From positions 33,717 through 97,716 of the forward strand of contig MNCI01011117.1 in the NCBI GenBank assembly GCA_015680685.1: DNA of 64,000 nucleotides, written 5' to 3'. The notes under the pieces are model-generated. The model ran no database searches. It saw only the letters and a program-made list of their open reading frames with translations, and was not told the DNA's origin. The position numbers were made by a program, and so were the translations under genes. Within the stretch, counting starts at the first letter, position 1. Each line of letters opens with the position of its first letter. The DNA is from Gnetum montanum. Lineage: Eukaryota; Streptophyta; Gnetopsida; Gnetales; Gnetaceae. Of this stretch, positions 1-10,357 are shown one piece after another.

Positions 1-830
1 GCTGGGAGATGGGATGCTCAGGTGTGCGGCATGCTGGTCCTTGTCAATAGCCATTGTTTAGCAGACTCGGAATTCAGACATGCGATGTGCGTCCTTTGGC
101 GGAACAAGGCTCTTGGTTAGTATTCAAGAGAACTTGTTGGCAAGACCAAAGCCACGGGAGGATGTGTTACATTCTTTGGAGGAATAGGGCCCGTGTTTAA
201 TGTTTAGGGGGACCTATTGGTGGATAGCCAAAGTCATGCAACTGGATGCTTCTTCACCATTTTGGACATGAGTACTTGGTTTCGAGACAACTGCCTTCCC
301 GCCTGGGGCTTATATGGGAAGTGCCAAGGGTCTCGCTCTTTTTTTTTCTTTTTTTTGGAGATTTGCGTGGATCTTGTACTCATGCTCAGGTGCCAAGCCG
401 TGTGTTGCAACTGCTGTAACGTGTTACAATGTGCAACAGTGTGCTCAAAGTTTTGAACGTATTCGGTGTATCGGAGGTTGGTAAACAGATAGTGAATATA
501 CCGGGAATGGGAATGTACTAGTGAACGGTTTGATTTAGTCTCGTCATGTGTGCTGTGAACATTGTCCCATCTTGCTGCTTGTGATGAGGTGCATTCTTGT
601 GCAAAAACTTCGGGGTGTCATCCTGCAAACACAACTCCAAGGAGATAAGAAAACCATGGGTGAATAATCGAGCTCATATTTGAACGGCTATAGATGGAAC
701 AAAAATACTGGAGGAGATTCTGAGCACTGTGTATGAATGGCAGCGACGTTGATGAGATTGTGTACCGGTGAGCGATGTAGTGATTCTGATGAATGAGTGT
801 GGCTATGGAGTGAAGAGCCGGATATGAACA
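1..830. other. Unassigned sequence, probably 3' noncoding part of Tat-like element T1
   Basis: I recognise no protein. The stretch lies downstream (on the minus strand) of the T1 integrase and before any LTR, so it is most simply part of the long 3' noncoding region that such elements carry. A T-run near 340-357 is low complexity. No LTR boundary or polypurine tract was found, so the 3' LTR must lie outside the window or be unrecognisable. Confidence 0.35.
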
Positions 831-1200
831 TGCTAGTTTGTAGTCTTAGCGGACTATCATGGGTTAGTTTTATGTCGTAACTCATTGGACATTGCCCGTT
901 TAGCATTGTGGCGGACGTTACGTTGCCAGTTTCTAGTCTTGGCGGACCATGCAGAGGTAAGCTAGTTTATAGTCTTAGCGGACTCTGATGGTTGTGACGG
1001 TGGCAGTTTACTGTCAAGCCGGACGGGTGCTAGATTATCATCATTGCGGACACTGTGGGGTATCAGTTTATTGTCATGATTCTAGGATAGTTGTGGTGTC
1101 AGTTTTAAGTCGTAACCTAAGATTTTTCTGTGGTATCAGTTTACCGTCATGATTCCAGGATGAGCTGTGGTATCAGTTTATAGTCATGATTCCAGGACTT
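831..1200. repeat. Degenerate short tandem repeat, about ten units
   Basis: A core like CTAGTTTATAGTC followed by TTAGCGGAC or ATGATTCCAGGA recurs near 832, 863, 926, 961, 1003, 1029, 1060, 1098, 1133 and 1170. The spacing is about 25-65 bases. The first units end in GCGGAC; the last ones end in ATGATTCCAGGA and are nearly identical to one another. The array sits just downstream of the T1 integrase, a usual place for variable minisatellites in Tat-group elements. Confidence 0.6.
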
Positions 1201-1239
1201 GCACGTACCTGAGCTTGTACTTAAATGTAGAACGGTTTC

Positions 1240-1992
1240 AAGAACACATGATTGGTTGGATTGGCAAGCTCGTTTCCTTCCATGTCAGCTAGTTTGAATG
1301 CTCCGTTGTCAAATGCTTTAGTAACCAAGTAAGGCCCTTCCCAGTTAGCTGAGAATTTGTCCGGGTGTTCCCGAACGGCCTTAAGCACAAGGTCGCCTTC
1401 TTTGATAGGGTGCTTGTTGATGTTATGCTGATGTCGTTGCCATTGTTATTTTTGGTATCATTCGATTTGGTCAAGTGCGCGCATGCATTCCTCTTCCACC
1501 GAGTCCAGGTCGATGATGCGTAGATCATTGTTCTGCCCGTCGTCAAGGAGCCCGGAAAGTGTGATCCTTAAAGATGGTACCTGCAATTCCAAAGGTAAAA
1601 CAACTTCTGAATCGTAAACCAGACTATATGGTGTTTTACCTGTTGACGTCCGGTGCATAGTACGGTATGCCCACAATGCGTACACCAATTGTTCGTGCCA
1701 TTTTCTTTTGCTCTGGGTAAGCATTTTCTTAAGTATTGCAATAATTGTCTTGTTTGTTGCTTCTGCTTACCCATTGCTTTGAGGATAGTAAGGGGATGAA
1801 AACGAGTGTTTTATCCCCAGACTGTCACAAAAGGTTTTGGTCTCGGCACTGCTAAATTGTGGCCCGTTATCAGTGATGATTGTCATGGGAATGCTGAAAT
1901 GGGTTACAATGTTTTCGAGGATGAAATTGCACACATGTTTAGATGTGGTTTTGCGAAGGGGAGCAGCTTCTACCCACTTCGTAAAATATTCG
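1240..1992 (-). pseudogene. Ty3/gypsy integrase, C-terminal half (element T1, Tat-like)
   Basis: Read on the minus strand, this gives the end of a retrotransposon integrase, which joins cDNA ends to host DNA. A YFTKWVEA stretch is followed by the catalytic TDNGPQF and then SNG-AEATNKT, so the second Asp and the Glu of the DDE core are present. An in-frame TAA replaces the expected Gln just before AEATNK. Further on come ALWAYRT and TGKTPYSLVY, and then a C-terminal module with FSANWEGPYLV and KAFDNGAFKLADMEG. Reading the C-terminal module needs a frame change near 1460-1540. The SLRI ending after the VYxSEVVLPLE block is typical of the Tat lineage. The gene is broken by a stop and a frameshift, and its N-terminal part is lost in the N gap. 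Confidence 0.85.
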
Positions 1993-2963
1993 NNNNNNNN
2001 NNNNNNNNNNNNNNNNNNNNNNNNNNNNNNNNNNNNNNNNNNNNNNNNNNNNNNNNNNNNNNNNNNNNNNNNNNNNNNNNNNNNNNNNNNNNNNNNNNNN
2101 NNNNNNNNNNNNNNNNNNNNNNNNNNNNNNNNNNNNNNNNNNNNNNNNNNNNNNNNNNNNNNNNNNNNNNNNNNNNNNNNNNNNNNNNNNNNNNNNNNNN
2201 NNNNNNNNNNNNNNNNNNNNNNNNNNNNNNNNNNNNNNNNNNNNNNNNNNNNNNNNNNNNNNNNNNNNNNNNNNNNNNNNNNNNNNNNNNNNNNNNNNNN
2301 NNNNNNNNNNNNNNNNNNNNNNNNNNNNNNNNNNNNNNNNNNNNNNNNNNNNNNNNNNNNNNNNNNNNNNNNNNNNNNNNNNNNNNNNNNNNNNNNNNNN
2401 NNNNNNNNNNNNNNNNNNNNNNNNNNNNNNNNNNNNNNNNNNNNNNNNNNNNNNNNNNNNNNNNNNNNNNNNNNNNNNNNNNNNNNNNNNNNNNNNNNNN
2501 NNNNNNNNNNNNNNNNNNNNNNNNNNNNNNNNNNNNNNNNNNNNNNNNNNNNNNNNNNNNNNNNNNNNNNNNNNNNNNNNNNNNNNNNNNNNNNNNNNNN
2601 NNNNNNNNNNNNNNNNNNNNNNNNNNNNNNNNNNNNNNNNNNNNNNNNNNNNNNNNNNNNNNNNNNNNNNNNNNNNNNNNNNNNNNNNNNNNNNNNNNNN
2701 NNNNNNNNNNNNNNNNNNNNNNNNNNNNNNNNNNNNNNNNNNNNNNNNNNNNNNNNNNNNNNNNNNNNNNNNNNNNNNNNNNNNNNNNNNNNNNNNNNNN
2801 NNNNNNNNNNNNNNNNNNNNNNNNNNNNNNNNNNNNNNNNNNNNNNNNNNNNNNNNNNNNNNNNNNNNNNNNNNNNNNNNNNNNNNNNNNNNNNNNNNNN
2901 NNNNNNNNNNNNNNNNNNNNNNNNNNNNNNNNNNNNNNNNNNNNNNNNNNNNNNNNNNNNNNN
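1993..2963. other. Assembly gap (971 Ns) inside T1 pol
   Basis: This is an unbroken run of N. The flanks read as RNase H on the right and integrase on the left, on the minus strand. The missing part should hold the end of RNase H and the integrase zinc-binding domain. Any long open frame running through this gap is an artefact. Confidence 0.98.
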
Positions 2964-3710
2964 ACCTGGTTACGGAAGAGGTAATGTCGCCATTTTCTTA
3001 AAGAAAAGACCAAAGCTAAACATGACTTCTCCACATCGTTGTACTTTTTCTCGTGGGCAACTAATGCATGGCTCAAGTAATATCCAGGGACTTCGATTCC
3101 ATCATCTTGTTTCTGGCAAAGCATAGACACGATTGACGATTCCGAAGTGGCAAGGTAGATGTAAAATGATTTATCGTTTTTGGGCGGGTAAACTGTAGGC
3201 AGTCGAGCAAGTGCTATTTTGATTTTCTTGAATGCTTCTTGGCACTGCGGAGTCCATTCAAAATGGATGTTTTTGCGTAATAGGTGATTCATAGGTTTTA
3301 GTTTGTCTGTCAGTTTTTCTATGAAGCGCCTGATAAACTGCAATCTACCTTGTAGACCTCGAAGTTCGGTAAGGTTGCCTGGTGGTTTCAGGTTTGTTAT
3401 GGCCTTAACCTTATCGGGGTCCACCCGTATTCCTGCCTCTGATGCTATAAATCCAAGCATTTTGCCTGTTTTGACGCCGAAGACATACTTTATTGGGTTA
3501 AGCCTCAGTTCATACTTCAGACAACGTTTTAATACTAAGTTGAGATCTTGTACATGTTGTTCCTCTGTTTTTGACTTAACTACAATGTCATCCACGTAGT
3601 CGTTGAGTGAGTGTAATATGTAATCGCTAAAGATAAATGTCATCACTCTTTGATACATGGCTCCAGCGTTCTTGAGACCAAAGGACATCATTTTGTGGTG
3701 TTTCACATGC
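2964..3710 (-). pseudogene. Ty3/gypsy reverse transcriptase and RNase H, 5'-truncated (element T1)
   Basis: The minus-strand frame is open from about 3710 to the gap. It starts in the middle of reverse transcriptase at MSFGLKNAGAMYQRV. It continues with the catalytic YVDDIVVKS box, GFIASEAGIRVDPDK, the thumb region and the RNase H start (FYIYLATSESS, KKYNDVEKSCLALVF). RT copies element RNA into cDNA, and RNase H removes the RNA strand. The fingers domain and first catalytic Asp are missing, because the frame begins abruptly at about 3700, where the sequence switches to another family. The sequence pattern is Tat-like and clearly different from the FMDDFSTYG type in elements B and C. Confidence 0.88.
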
Positions 3711-4290
3711 ATATTTGTCTACTCCTTTGAGAAGCTGTCAACCACGTGGTGTCTACTACTTGTTGTGTGGTTGCTACATACAGGCATATTTGGTTCAAAG
3801 TTTCAAGAGCACACCTGTTACATGGATGAATTTCCTCCATGTCATCACCTGATGAATCATTGTATGTGATGCATGGAACTTTCCTCTTCTCGATCTTTCC
3901 ACAAATGTTTATCTTAGAAATTTCCAAGGAAAGATCGTGGATCCTAAGCCATGTGTCTACTATACTAAGCCATGTCCTTTCCATTATAATTGGGAAGTCT
4001 CCTTCATTGTTGTTTACTTCAATCACTAGGAAATTAGCTGGGTAAGACCAACCACACACAGTGGTAATAATGTCCTCCACCAATCCCAAGGGAATGGTGA
4101 TGGACTAGTCTGCCAGCTCTAGTTGAATGTTGCTCTTCTTAAGTTGTGGCAGGTTTCAGGTGTGATACATCTCTTGTGAAATCAAGTTAACTCTAGAACT
4201 TGAGTCAAGAAGAGCCCTATGTGGTTCATTTTCAGTGATCTGCAAATACATTTAAGGGACTCCCAGGGTTACTTAGTTTCCTGGGAAGGT
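3711..4290 (-). pseudogene. Retroviral-type aspartic protease region (element A)
   Basis: The minus strand encodes the pepsin-like protease domain that processes gag-pol. The active-site stretch reads LLDSSSRVNLIS near 4170-4215, where B has DSGSGVNLIS, so the catalytic D-S/T-G loop has lost its Gly. The second half reads WSYPANFLVIEVNN, GDFPIIMERTWLS, and ends in KVPCITY. Homologous stretches occur in B (24864-25064) and C. Similarity to C fades just before 3711, where the T1 reverse transcriptase begins. Confidence 0.75.
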
Positions 4291-4379
4291 GACCTACCTT
4301 GATCCAGTTAGTTACAGTATGCGTTAACATAATCGTATGCGTTAAGCTCTGATTTTGGATGGAAGGGTGCTCCGAAGTG

Positions 4380-4975
4380 TTAGATGGTGATGAAGGAGTG
4401 TACATGGGCTCAACCGCTTGTTGTTGCGAGGGTTTGTCTAGGCTTTTGGTTCTGAAGTAGGGTCTTCTCTTTTTACAGTTGTCAAAACCAATAGTAGGTT
4501 GAATATTTACAACTCTCGCAGCGTGATGTTGCTACGGTTGAGGAGGAAGTTTCCCTTGCATTGTTGGAGCAAGAGGTGTTATGGGAACTACTCGTGGTAG
4601 AAGAGGTGTGGATGGATTAGGAGGATGGTATGGGTATGGAGTGTCTCCCAGAGGAGAAGGAGTCCTTCTAAAGTACTCCCGAACTTGGTAGTGATGGTTG
4701 GGAGTTGTGTGACTCATAGAGTCACTTGGAGAAATCGGCTGCTACACATAATATCCATAAGAGTCAGGCTTCCAGTAAGGGTACTGATGTTTTGGTGATG
4801 GCATCCCCCATGACTGTGGGTATTGCCACTACTGATGCTATTCGATGGACTGTGGTGGAGTTCCACTTAAATAATACATTAGTGGTTGGTGGAACTACCT
4901 TGGGTTACCTTGTGGATAAGGTAACCTTTGGGGTGTTTGCCGTTTGTTGAGTCTTGGATTAAGCGCATACACCCC
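4380..4975 (-). pseudogene. Proline- and tyrosine-rich gag-protease linker (element A)
   Basis: Between the gag zinc knuckle and the protease, the minus strand encodes a low-complexity tract rich in Pro, Tyr, His and Gln (for example TPYPYHPPNPSTPLLPRVVP). The same position in B, C and E has an equivalent tract. No catalytic motif is visible. It is probably the C-terminal tail of Gag. Confidence 0.5.
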
Positions 4976-4989
4976 AGACTCCTATAGAT

Positions 4990-6842
4990 GTGAGATGATG
5001 GGGCAACATCCCTTCAAATGGTCATAGTGGCAGATCTCACATCCACCATCATCGTCTGTGTCAGAGTCCATTGCCACATCAGAGTTAGTGATTTTCCCCT
5101 TACCCTTGTTATGTGCAGGGCTTGAATCTCTCCACTTTTTCTTACCTTTGTCACTACTTTTGTCTACCTTAGACTCTTCTACAATTTTTAAGAAATTTTC
5201 AATTTTAGAGTCTAAGGAACTCCATACATCATCTACCTTAGCTGTATTTCAGTTGTGAGTTTTTGAAGCGGCAATGTCTTTCTATTCATCAACTCTTCAA
5301 GTGGTGACTCATCCTCTTCATCACAAAATTTCACTCCCTTCTTTTGAAGGGAGGGATCATGGTTGTATTCTTCCACACTTTCCCTTTTGCATAGCTCACC
5401 TTCTTCTTTTGCTACTTGTTCCAACAAGCTATGCACTTCATGGACTCTAAGTTGTGAGAGTCTCCCTTGGGCATAAGTCCCAAGGGTTCTTCTAGTTTCA
5501 TGCCTTACCCCATCCATGATGTGGCAAAGTTGATCCCGCTAAGCGTATCCATGGCCTAGGCAACGATGTAACAATGTGTAGTAGTGGGCCATGACAGCAT
5601 CCAAGGGTTCATATGTACCTTGTTTGCAGCCTTGGATCTACTTACGCAAATTGGACATTTTGGAGTACGTCTGATACTTTGCATTGAACAGTTCTAGCAT
5701 CATACTCCACCTCCTGATGGTTTTTAGTTCTAAGGATCGGTACCAGCTCTCTGCTTCTTTCGTGAGTGTCCTTGGGAACAACTTAAGTTTTTGCCACTCA
5801 TTTTCTATATTCTATAAGGTGCAGGCATCGTGGAATGCCTGTAAATGATTTTGCGGATCAACATTGTATCCTCCTTCAAATCGTGGGATGTTGTTCATGT
5901 CTAATTGTTTGATCCGACCATCTTTTAAATGCCTTGTGGGAATCCTAATTGCCTCCGTTATGTCAAGCATACTTTGAGTTGCGAGTAGGGGCTCATCATG
6001 GTCATCTCTTTCATGACACCTGTGATGTCTGCGTTGTTCCCTACTCTCCCTACGTCCTTACCCTTGTCCTCTCTCTCAACTTTCCCGTCGAGGTCTTTTG
6101 TTTTGTTTACTTTTATCCTCACCTTTATGTTCATGGTGGCTGTACCCAGATGTGGAAGGAGAGGGTGAGTGATGTGAAGAAGGAAAAGAAGAAGGGGAAC
6201 CATCACCATGATGATGTTTCTTGCCTTCCCTTTACGGTCCCGATCGTGGTGACGATCTAAGTGCTCATCCTTAGCATAAGTGGTTGTTCCCTCTATGAAT
6301 AGTTGGCATTCATGGGCATCAAAACCATGGTTATGTATCATTGATCATAGATTCTAATACCTAACCTCCTCACCATCGTTAGGAGGGGGAACATCATTTG
6401 TTAAAGAACCTATGATAAGGGGTTCCTCATCTCCTATTTCACTAAGGACATGCGGAACCTTGCCCTTCAATAGTGCATGTTGGCTCTCCTGCCTTAATTC
6501 TCTCATACGTTGGGTATCTGTGGGATAATAATCCCTCATGTCAAAATCTTTCGCAATGTATTCAGCAACTAATTTAGTCATGCCTATCTGTGCCAAGGCA
6601 CAAAAAAGCATGCGAGAGATTGATCGATCTGGGGATAACACAATGTTACCTTGAAAATCTCTCCATCGCAAATATTCGTCCTGATGGAGAATAAAAGTAA
6701 AATTAGGAATATACTCATCAGGATGGGTATATGTCATCTTATATTGTTGATGCACCGGCTAATTTTGGTTATGTGTTTTATGTTGCTGACTGTCTCTAGT
6801 ATGGTCCTTAGGTGGTGAGTTGCTCTTATGAGAAGAAGCCAT
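4990..6842 (-). pseudogene. Gag polyprotein with CCHC-type knuckle (element A)
   Basis: Gag forms the virus-like particle and packages element RNA. The start chosen is the ATG at 6842 (MASSHKSN on the minus strand), about 140 bases inside the LTR, matching the gag starts of C and F. A stop interrupts the leader. The conserved block PDEYIPNFTFILHQDEYLRW follows, then GNIVLSPDRS, the capsid-like region and an acidic/basic region. The knuckle reads CEICHYDHLKGCCP (near 5003-5044), spacing CX2CX3HX4C as in Athila Gag proteins. Several stops and frame changes make it non-functional. Confidence 0.8.
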
Positions 6843-6963
6843 TGTTATCGGTGTGCTAATTCACCATTATAAAACTTTTTCTTTTGATTAACTCGAAGGT
6901 TTGTTAAGGCTCACAATGATGTGAATGATATCCTTATGTTCTATATGACACACAAACACTTAG

Positions 6964-6981
6964 TCCCTGGCAATGGCACCA
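6964..6981 (-). other. Primer binding site, tRNA-Asp type (element A)
   Basis: The minus strand reads TGGTGCCATTGCCAGGGA, two bases inside the LTR. The 3' end of plant tRNA-Asp predicts TGGCGCCGTTGCCGGGGA, which differs at three positions, all transitions. Copies in C, D, E and F occupy the same place. Confidence 0.8.
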
Positions 6982-6982
6982 A

Positions 6983-7916
6983 TGATGAGTGGCGAGGTAC
7001 CCCTACACTCAACCATACAAAACGAGCGTAGCATGCGCGATCCAATCGACCTCCGCAGACTAAATGCCTACACGCCCGATGGAACACTTGGGGTTAATCA
7101 TTCGTTGTCTTCCCATACTTACTTGTAGTTGTCACGGTGTATGGTTAAGTAAGTCCGAGGTATATGATTTTTATAGTCTTTTATGTGTTTTCCTCCTAAG
7201 CTATTGAGGTGAAGGGTTGAGAAAGCTAACTAACTCTAACTAAGGACTAAGTCTAAATTAACTAGCGTCAGCATCCGTTCCCACTTATCGTACACACCCT
7301 AAACTATGCAACTATGGCTACCAAACGTTAATCGTTACTAGGATCAATACATGTAACGCACGTGCTCGAAGTGGTCGTACTGAGGCACTTAACTAGCCTA
7401 AACGTGATGAGCAGCTAATTCCTTGACTAGCCGTACACATCCATAGATTCTCGTAATCAAGTCGTACTCATCCCGCATTCTAGGAGTTGAGGGTGAGAGA
7501 GACTAATTGCGATGAGCAGCTGATTCCTTGATTAGTAGTACACATTAGTCAGTGCTCGTAACCAAGTCGTACTCATGCTGCACTAATGTAGGTAATAAAT
7601 AACAAGTAAGAAATAACATGTAATAAATCCTATTCCATGCACTGTAAGCTTTATCCACAAAGCTCATCTTTATTGTTGTACACAACTTACGTTCAGGTAC
7701 AAAGCTGTTCGAATAAAGATCCGTTCACTTGGGGACTCCTACTGTGGGCACATGGAAAATATTCTATCTCTGGAGTGATCAATCTGCCAGAGTTTTTCTA
7801 CTTCTAGCCTATGATGGAAAACAAGGGGAATGCTGCCTCTTATTTATAGATTTGGCGACGGATTGCGATATCACGTACGCGATATTGTAGGGGCTGCTGC
7901 GATATCGCATCCCATG
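6983..7916 (-). repeat. 5' LTR of element A, outer end truncated
   Basis: The inner end is TGATGAGTGG in plus-strand text. The LTR shares the family order GGTACC near the inner end, an AATAAAGAT block (7712), a TATA box (ATAAATAAG on the minus strand, near 7840-7850), and then GATATC palindromes at 7868-7912. A block with GATGAGCAGCT is duplicated (near 7407 and 7511, about 100 bases apart). By alignment with element D, the outer about 45 bases are missing where copia LTR sequence begins. Confidence 0.85.
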
Positions 7917-8349
7917 ATTTGAAGTGAAAGCATTGTATTAAGGTATTAACTTGGAGACGTGAGTCTTGTTGGTGTTGATTTGAGATCTATTGGGATAACA
8001 GATTGGGTATTTGAAAAAGTTACAAGGATGGCTTGTGTTCTAAATATTTGAGAAGAATAGAAGGCACATCAGCATTGTTGTGGAAGTAGGGTAAAAAGGG
8101 CCTGAACCACATAACTCTCTGTGTTCTTGTGCTATTTTTACTGTTTTCATTCTGCTTTCATTTTGTTACCATAGCAAATGTTTGCTAGACTTTAGAATGT
8201 TTTGAGAGTGATTTATAGTGTTTCTTGACCTGCTATAGCGCAATATTTTTCCTCTAATGATTTATTCAGATCTGTAGGGTTCTAATAATTTCTTTAGAGC
8301 ATTTGTAGTGTGTTTTCAGATATAATTGTTTTCAAATCTGATTATAACA
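7917..8349 (+). repeat. 5' LTR of the copia element, truncated
   Basis: The sequence from TTGAAGTGAAAGCATTGTAT onward matches 10575-11011 almost base for base, with scattered substitutions. It ends in GATTATAACA just before the primer binding site. It starts abruptly at about 7917 against the LTR of element A. Confidence 0.9.
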
Positions 8350-8351
8350 AT

Positions 8352-8363
8352 TGGTATCAGAGC
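8352..8363 (+). other. Primer binding site, initiator tRNA-Met type (copia)
   Basis: TGGTATCAGAGC is the standard Ty1/copia primer binding site in plants. It lies two bases after the LTR end. Confidence 0.95.
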
Positions 8364-8376
8364 TAGATTTAAAGAT

Positions 8377-9241
8377 ATGAAGAGGCTGCAAACAACAGAA
8401 AGATTGGTAGGAAGGAACTGGAATGTTTGGAGCATTTTGATGAAGGCTATTTTAGCACAAAAGGAGTGCCAAGAGGCCCTAGAACCCTCTCAACTAGCAG
8501 GAATGTTAAATGTTGATTGGAGGAAATTAAGACTAGAGCATTATCTTTCATTTATCCAACCCTAAGTAATGAGATTTTGGCCTCAATAAAACCTGATATG
8601 GATCTACATGATCTGTGGTAAATGTTAAAGAATAGGTTTGACAAAGTATCAGGTTTGAATACCTTTCACATTTATCAGAAAGTTTTTAGATGCAAGAAGA
8701 GATCTGATGTGTCCTTTCAAGATCATTTGGATGAGATGATAGGAAATCTGAATAAGTTGAAAGAATATAAAATTGTTATTCCAGATTTAGTTAAATCCTA
8801 TGCTTTGTTAGAATTCTTACTTGATTCCTGGTTTGAAATTGTGACATGAATTACTACTTCTATGAGTGTTTCATCTATGACATTTGAATAGGTTGTGTTT
8901 ACACTTTAGGATTCAGAAGGAAGAGTATATTAGTCTTCTAGATCTGGAAATGTTCATGTAGTAGAGGAAAGAGGTAGAAGTAGGAGACGTTTCCCAAGTA
9001 GAGGAAAAAGCATGGACAGAGGAGTATCACATGGCAGAACTCAAACTCAAGTGTGTTGGTACTGCAAGAAGAAATGTCATTTAAAGAAGGATTGCTTTGC
9101 ATGGAAAGCACAGAAAAATAAAGGAAAGGAGAAGAAGTCAGAAGAAGGAACATCAAAGGTACATGTAGCTAATGAAAACGTTAGTTTTCTTATTCAAGAA
9201 CAATGTACAATGGTGGAAGATGGATGTAGTAGTGACATCTA
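8377..9241 (+). pseudogene. Copia gag (UBN2-like) with CCHC zinc knuckle
   Basis: The ATG at 8377 opens MKRLQTTERLVGRNWNVW, a typical copia Gag start in which a short basic leader is followed by a Trp-rich segment. The frame is interrupted by stops (8565, 8620, 8849) and a shift. A helical capsid region follows (MLKNRFDKVSGLNTFHIYQK, DHLDEMIGNLNKL). Next comes a basic linker with RGRSRRRFPSRG and the nucleocapsid knuckle CWYCKKKCHLKKDC at about 9053-9094 (CX2CX4HX4C). The role is particle assembly and RNA packaging. It is non-functional as it stands. Confidence 0.85.
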
Positions 9242-9680
9242 GTTAATTGGCTCAGATGCCTCCTTTCATATTTGTCCAGATAAGTCTTGTTTTGCATCTT
9301 ATCATAAAGTTGAATATAGTTTTGTATATGCTGCTAATGGAAAATCTTTAAAAGTTCTTGGAATTAGAAGTATAAGTTTGCAACAAGCAGGGATGCCAAA
9401 GGTGACAATAGATAACGTTAGACATGTTCCTAACGTTACAAAGAAGTTGATTTTAGTTCCACAGCTAGATGATTCAGGTCTGAATTTTAGTAGTGGAGGT
9501 GGACATTGGAGGATTTCCAGAGGAATCATGACCATTTTGAAAGTAAAGAAGGAGGGAAGCTTATATACATTGATGGCAGATTCATGCAACTCTATTGCAA
9601 TAGTATTTGATACAAAAAATTTTGAAGTGTGACATAGACGTCTTGGACACACTGGCTGGTCAAGCTTAAAGGTACTTTAA
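9242..9680 (+). pseudogene. Copia protease remnant and GAG-pre-integrase segment
   Basis: After the gag stop, the frame reads SDASFHICPDKSCF, a decayed form of the copia protease active site (normally DSGAS followed by H). Then come the family's VLGIRSISL, NVRHVPNVTKKLILVPQLDD and GSLYTLM stretches. A GAG-pre-integrase motif HRRLGHTGWSSL follows a stop at 9630. The integrase core should follow but does not. The sequence jumps at about 9680 to the end of RT. Confidence 0.8.
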
Positions 9681-9689
9681 AATCAGACA

Positions 9690-10304
9690 CTGATTCCTGA
9701 TATTGCTTATGCCGTTGGAGTAGTTAGTAGATTTATGACCAACTATGGGTGGAATCACTGGTTAGTTGTCAAATGGATTTAAAAATATTTAAAGGGCAAA
9801 AAAGTGCATTGCTTATGTTTTGGAGATGCTAATCTACACATTGAAGGTTTTGTAGATGCAAACTTTATTGTTGATCATGATACAAGACAATCTTCTATAG
9901 GGTGCACATTTATTTTTGGTGGTGCAGCAGTGAGTTGGTTGTCATGTCTACAACCACTAGTAACTTTATCTACAATTGAATTAGAGTACGTAGCCCTCAT
10001 AGAAGCATGCAAGGAGATGTTATGGATGAAGAGATTTTTGCAGTCTCTTGGATTAAAACAACAAAGGTATGTTTTGTTTTGTGATATTTTGAGTGCAATC
10101 CATCTTGCAAAGAATTCTGCCTTTCATGCTAGGACAAAACATATAGATGTATGATTCCACTTCATAAGAGAAATCATAGAGGATGGCTTGGTGCATGTTC
10201 AAAAGGTCCATACAAAGCTCAATGTTGCTAATGCTTTAACAAAACCAGTGGTAGCTAAAAAACACACTTTCTGTAGAAAGAAGCTTGGGATAACTGAAGC
10301 TTAA
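9690..10304 (+). pseudogene. Copia reverse transcriptase tail and RNase H
   Basis: The first residues, PDIAYAVGVVSRFM, are the last conserved block of copia RT. RNase H follows: GFVDANFIVDHDTRQS, GCTFIFGGAAVSWLS, STIELEYVALIEACKEMLWM, and FHARTKHIDV. The tail ends with LNVANALTKPV and a stop at 10304. Single stops at 9779 and 10152 break the frame. The catalytic RT palm (YVDD) is absent. The join from pre-integrase to this segment is an internal deletion, so the element could only have moved with proteins supplied by another copy. Confidence 0.85.
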
Positions 10305-10357
10305 TCAGAAGTGCACATCTCTTAAAAGCTGGTTGGATTTGTCTTCAATGGGGAGTT

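Larger units (their letters stand above)
3711..7916 (-). mobile_element. Athila-like LTR retrotransposon A, truncated (5' LTR, gag, protease)
   Basis: On the minus strand the order is 5' LTR (6983-7916), primer binding site, gag, knuckle, proline-rich linker, protease. The element stops at about 3711, where unrelated Tat-like RT begins, so its own RT, integrase and 3' LTR are absent. The outer about 45 bases of its LTR are also missing, at the border with the copia element. Gag and protease are close in sequence to elements B and C. Confidence 0.85.

Noticed and set aside
1806-3126. Very long frames of about 400-580 codons through 1993-2963
   Set aside because: They run through Ns; only the RT and integrase parts outside the gap are real sequence.
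3303-3599. 98-codon plus frame inside T1
   Set aside because: Antisense of the RT domain that has clear motifs on the minus strand.
5949-6260. Plus-strand frame in element A, His/Tyr-rich
   Set aside because: Antisense of gag; the equivalent frame in B at 26979 shows the same shadow.
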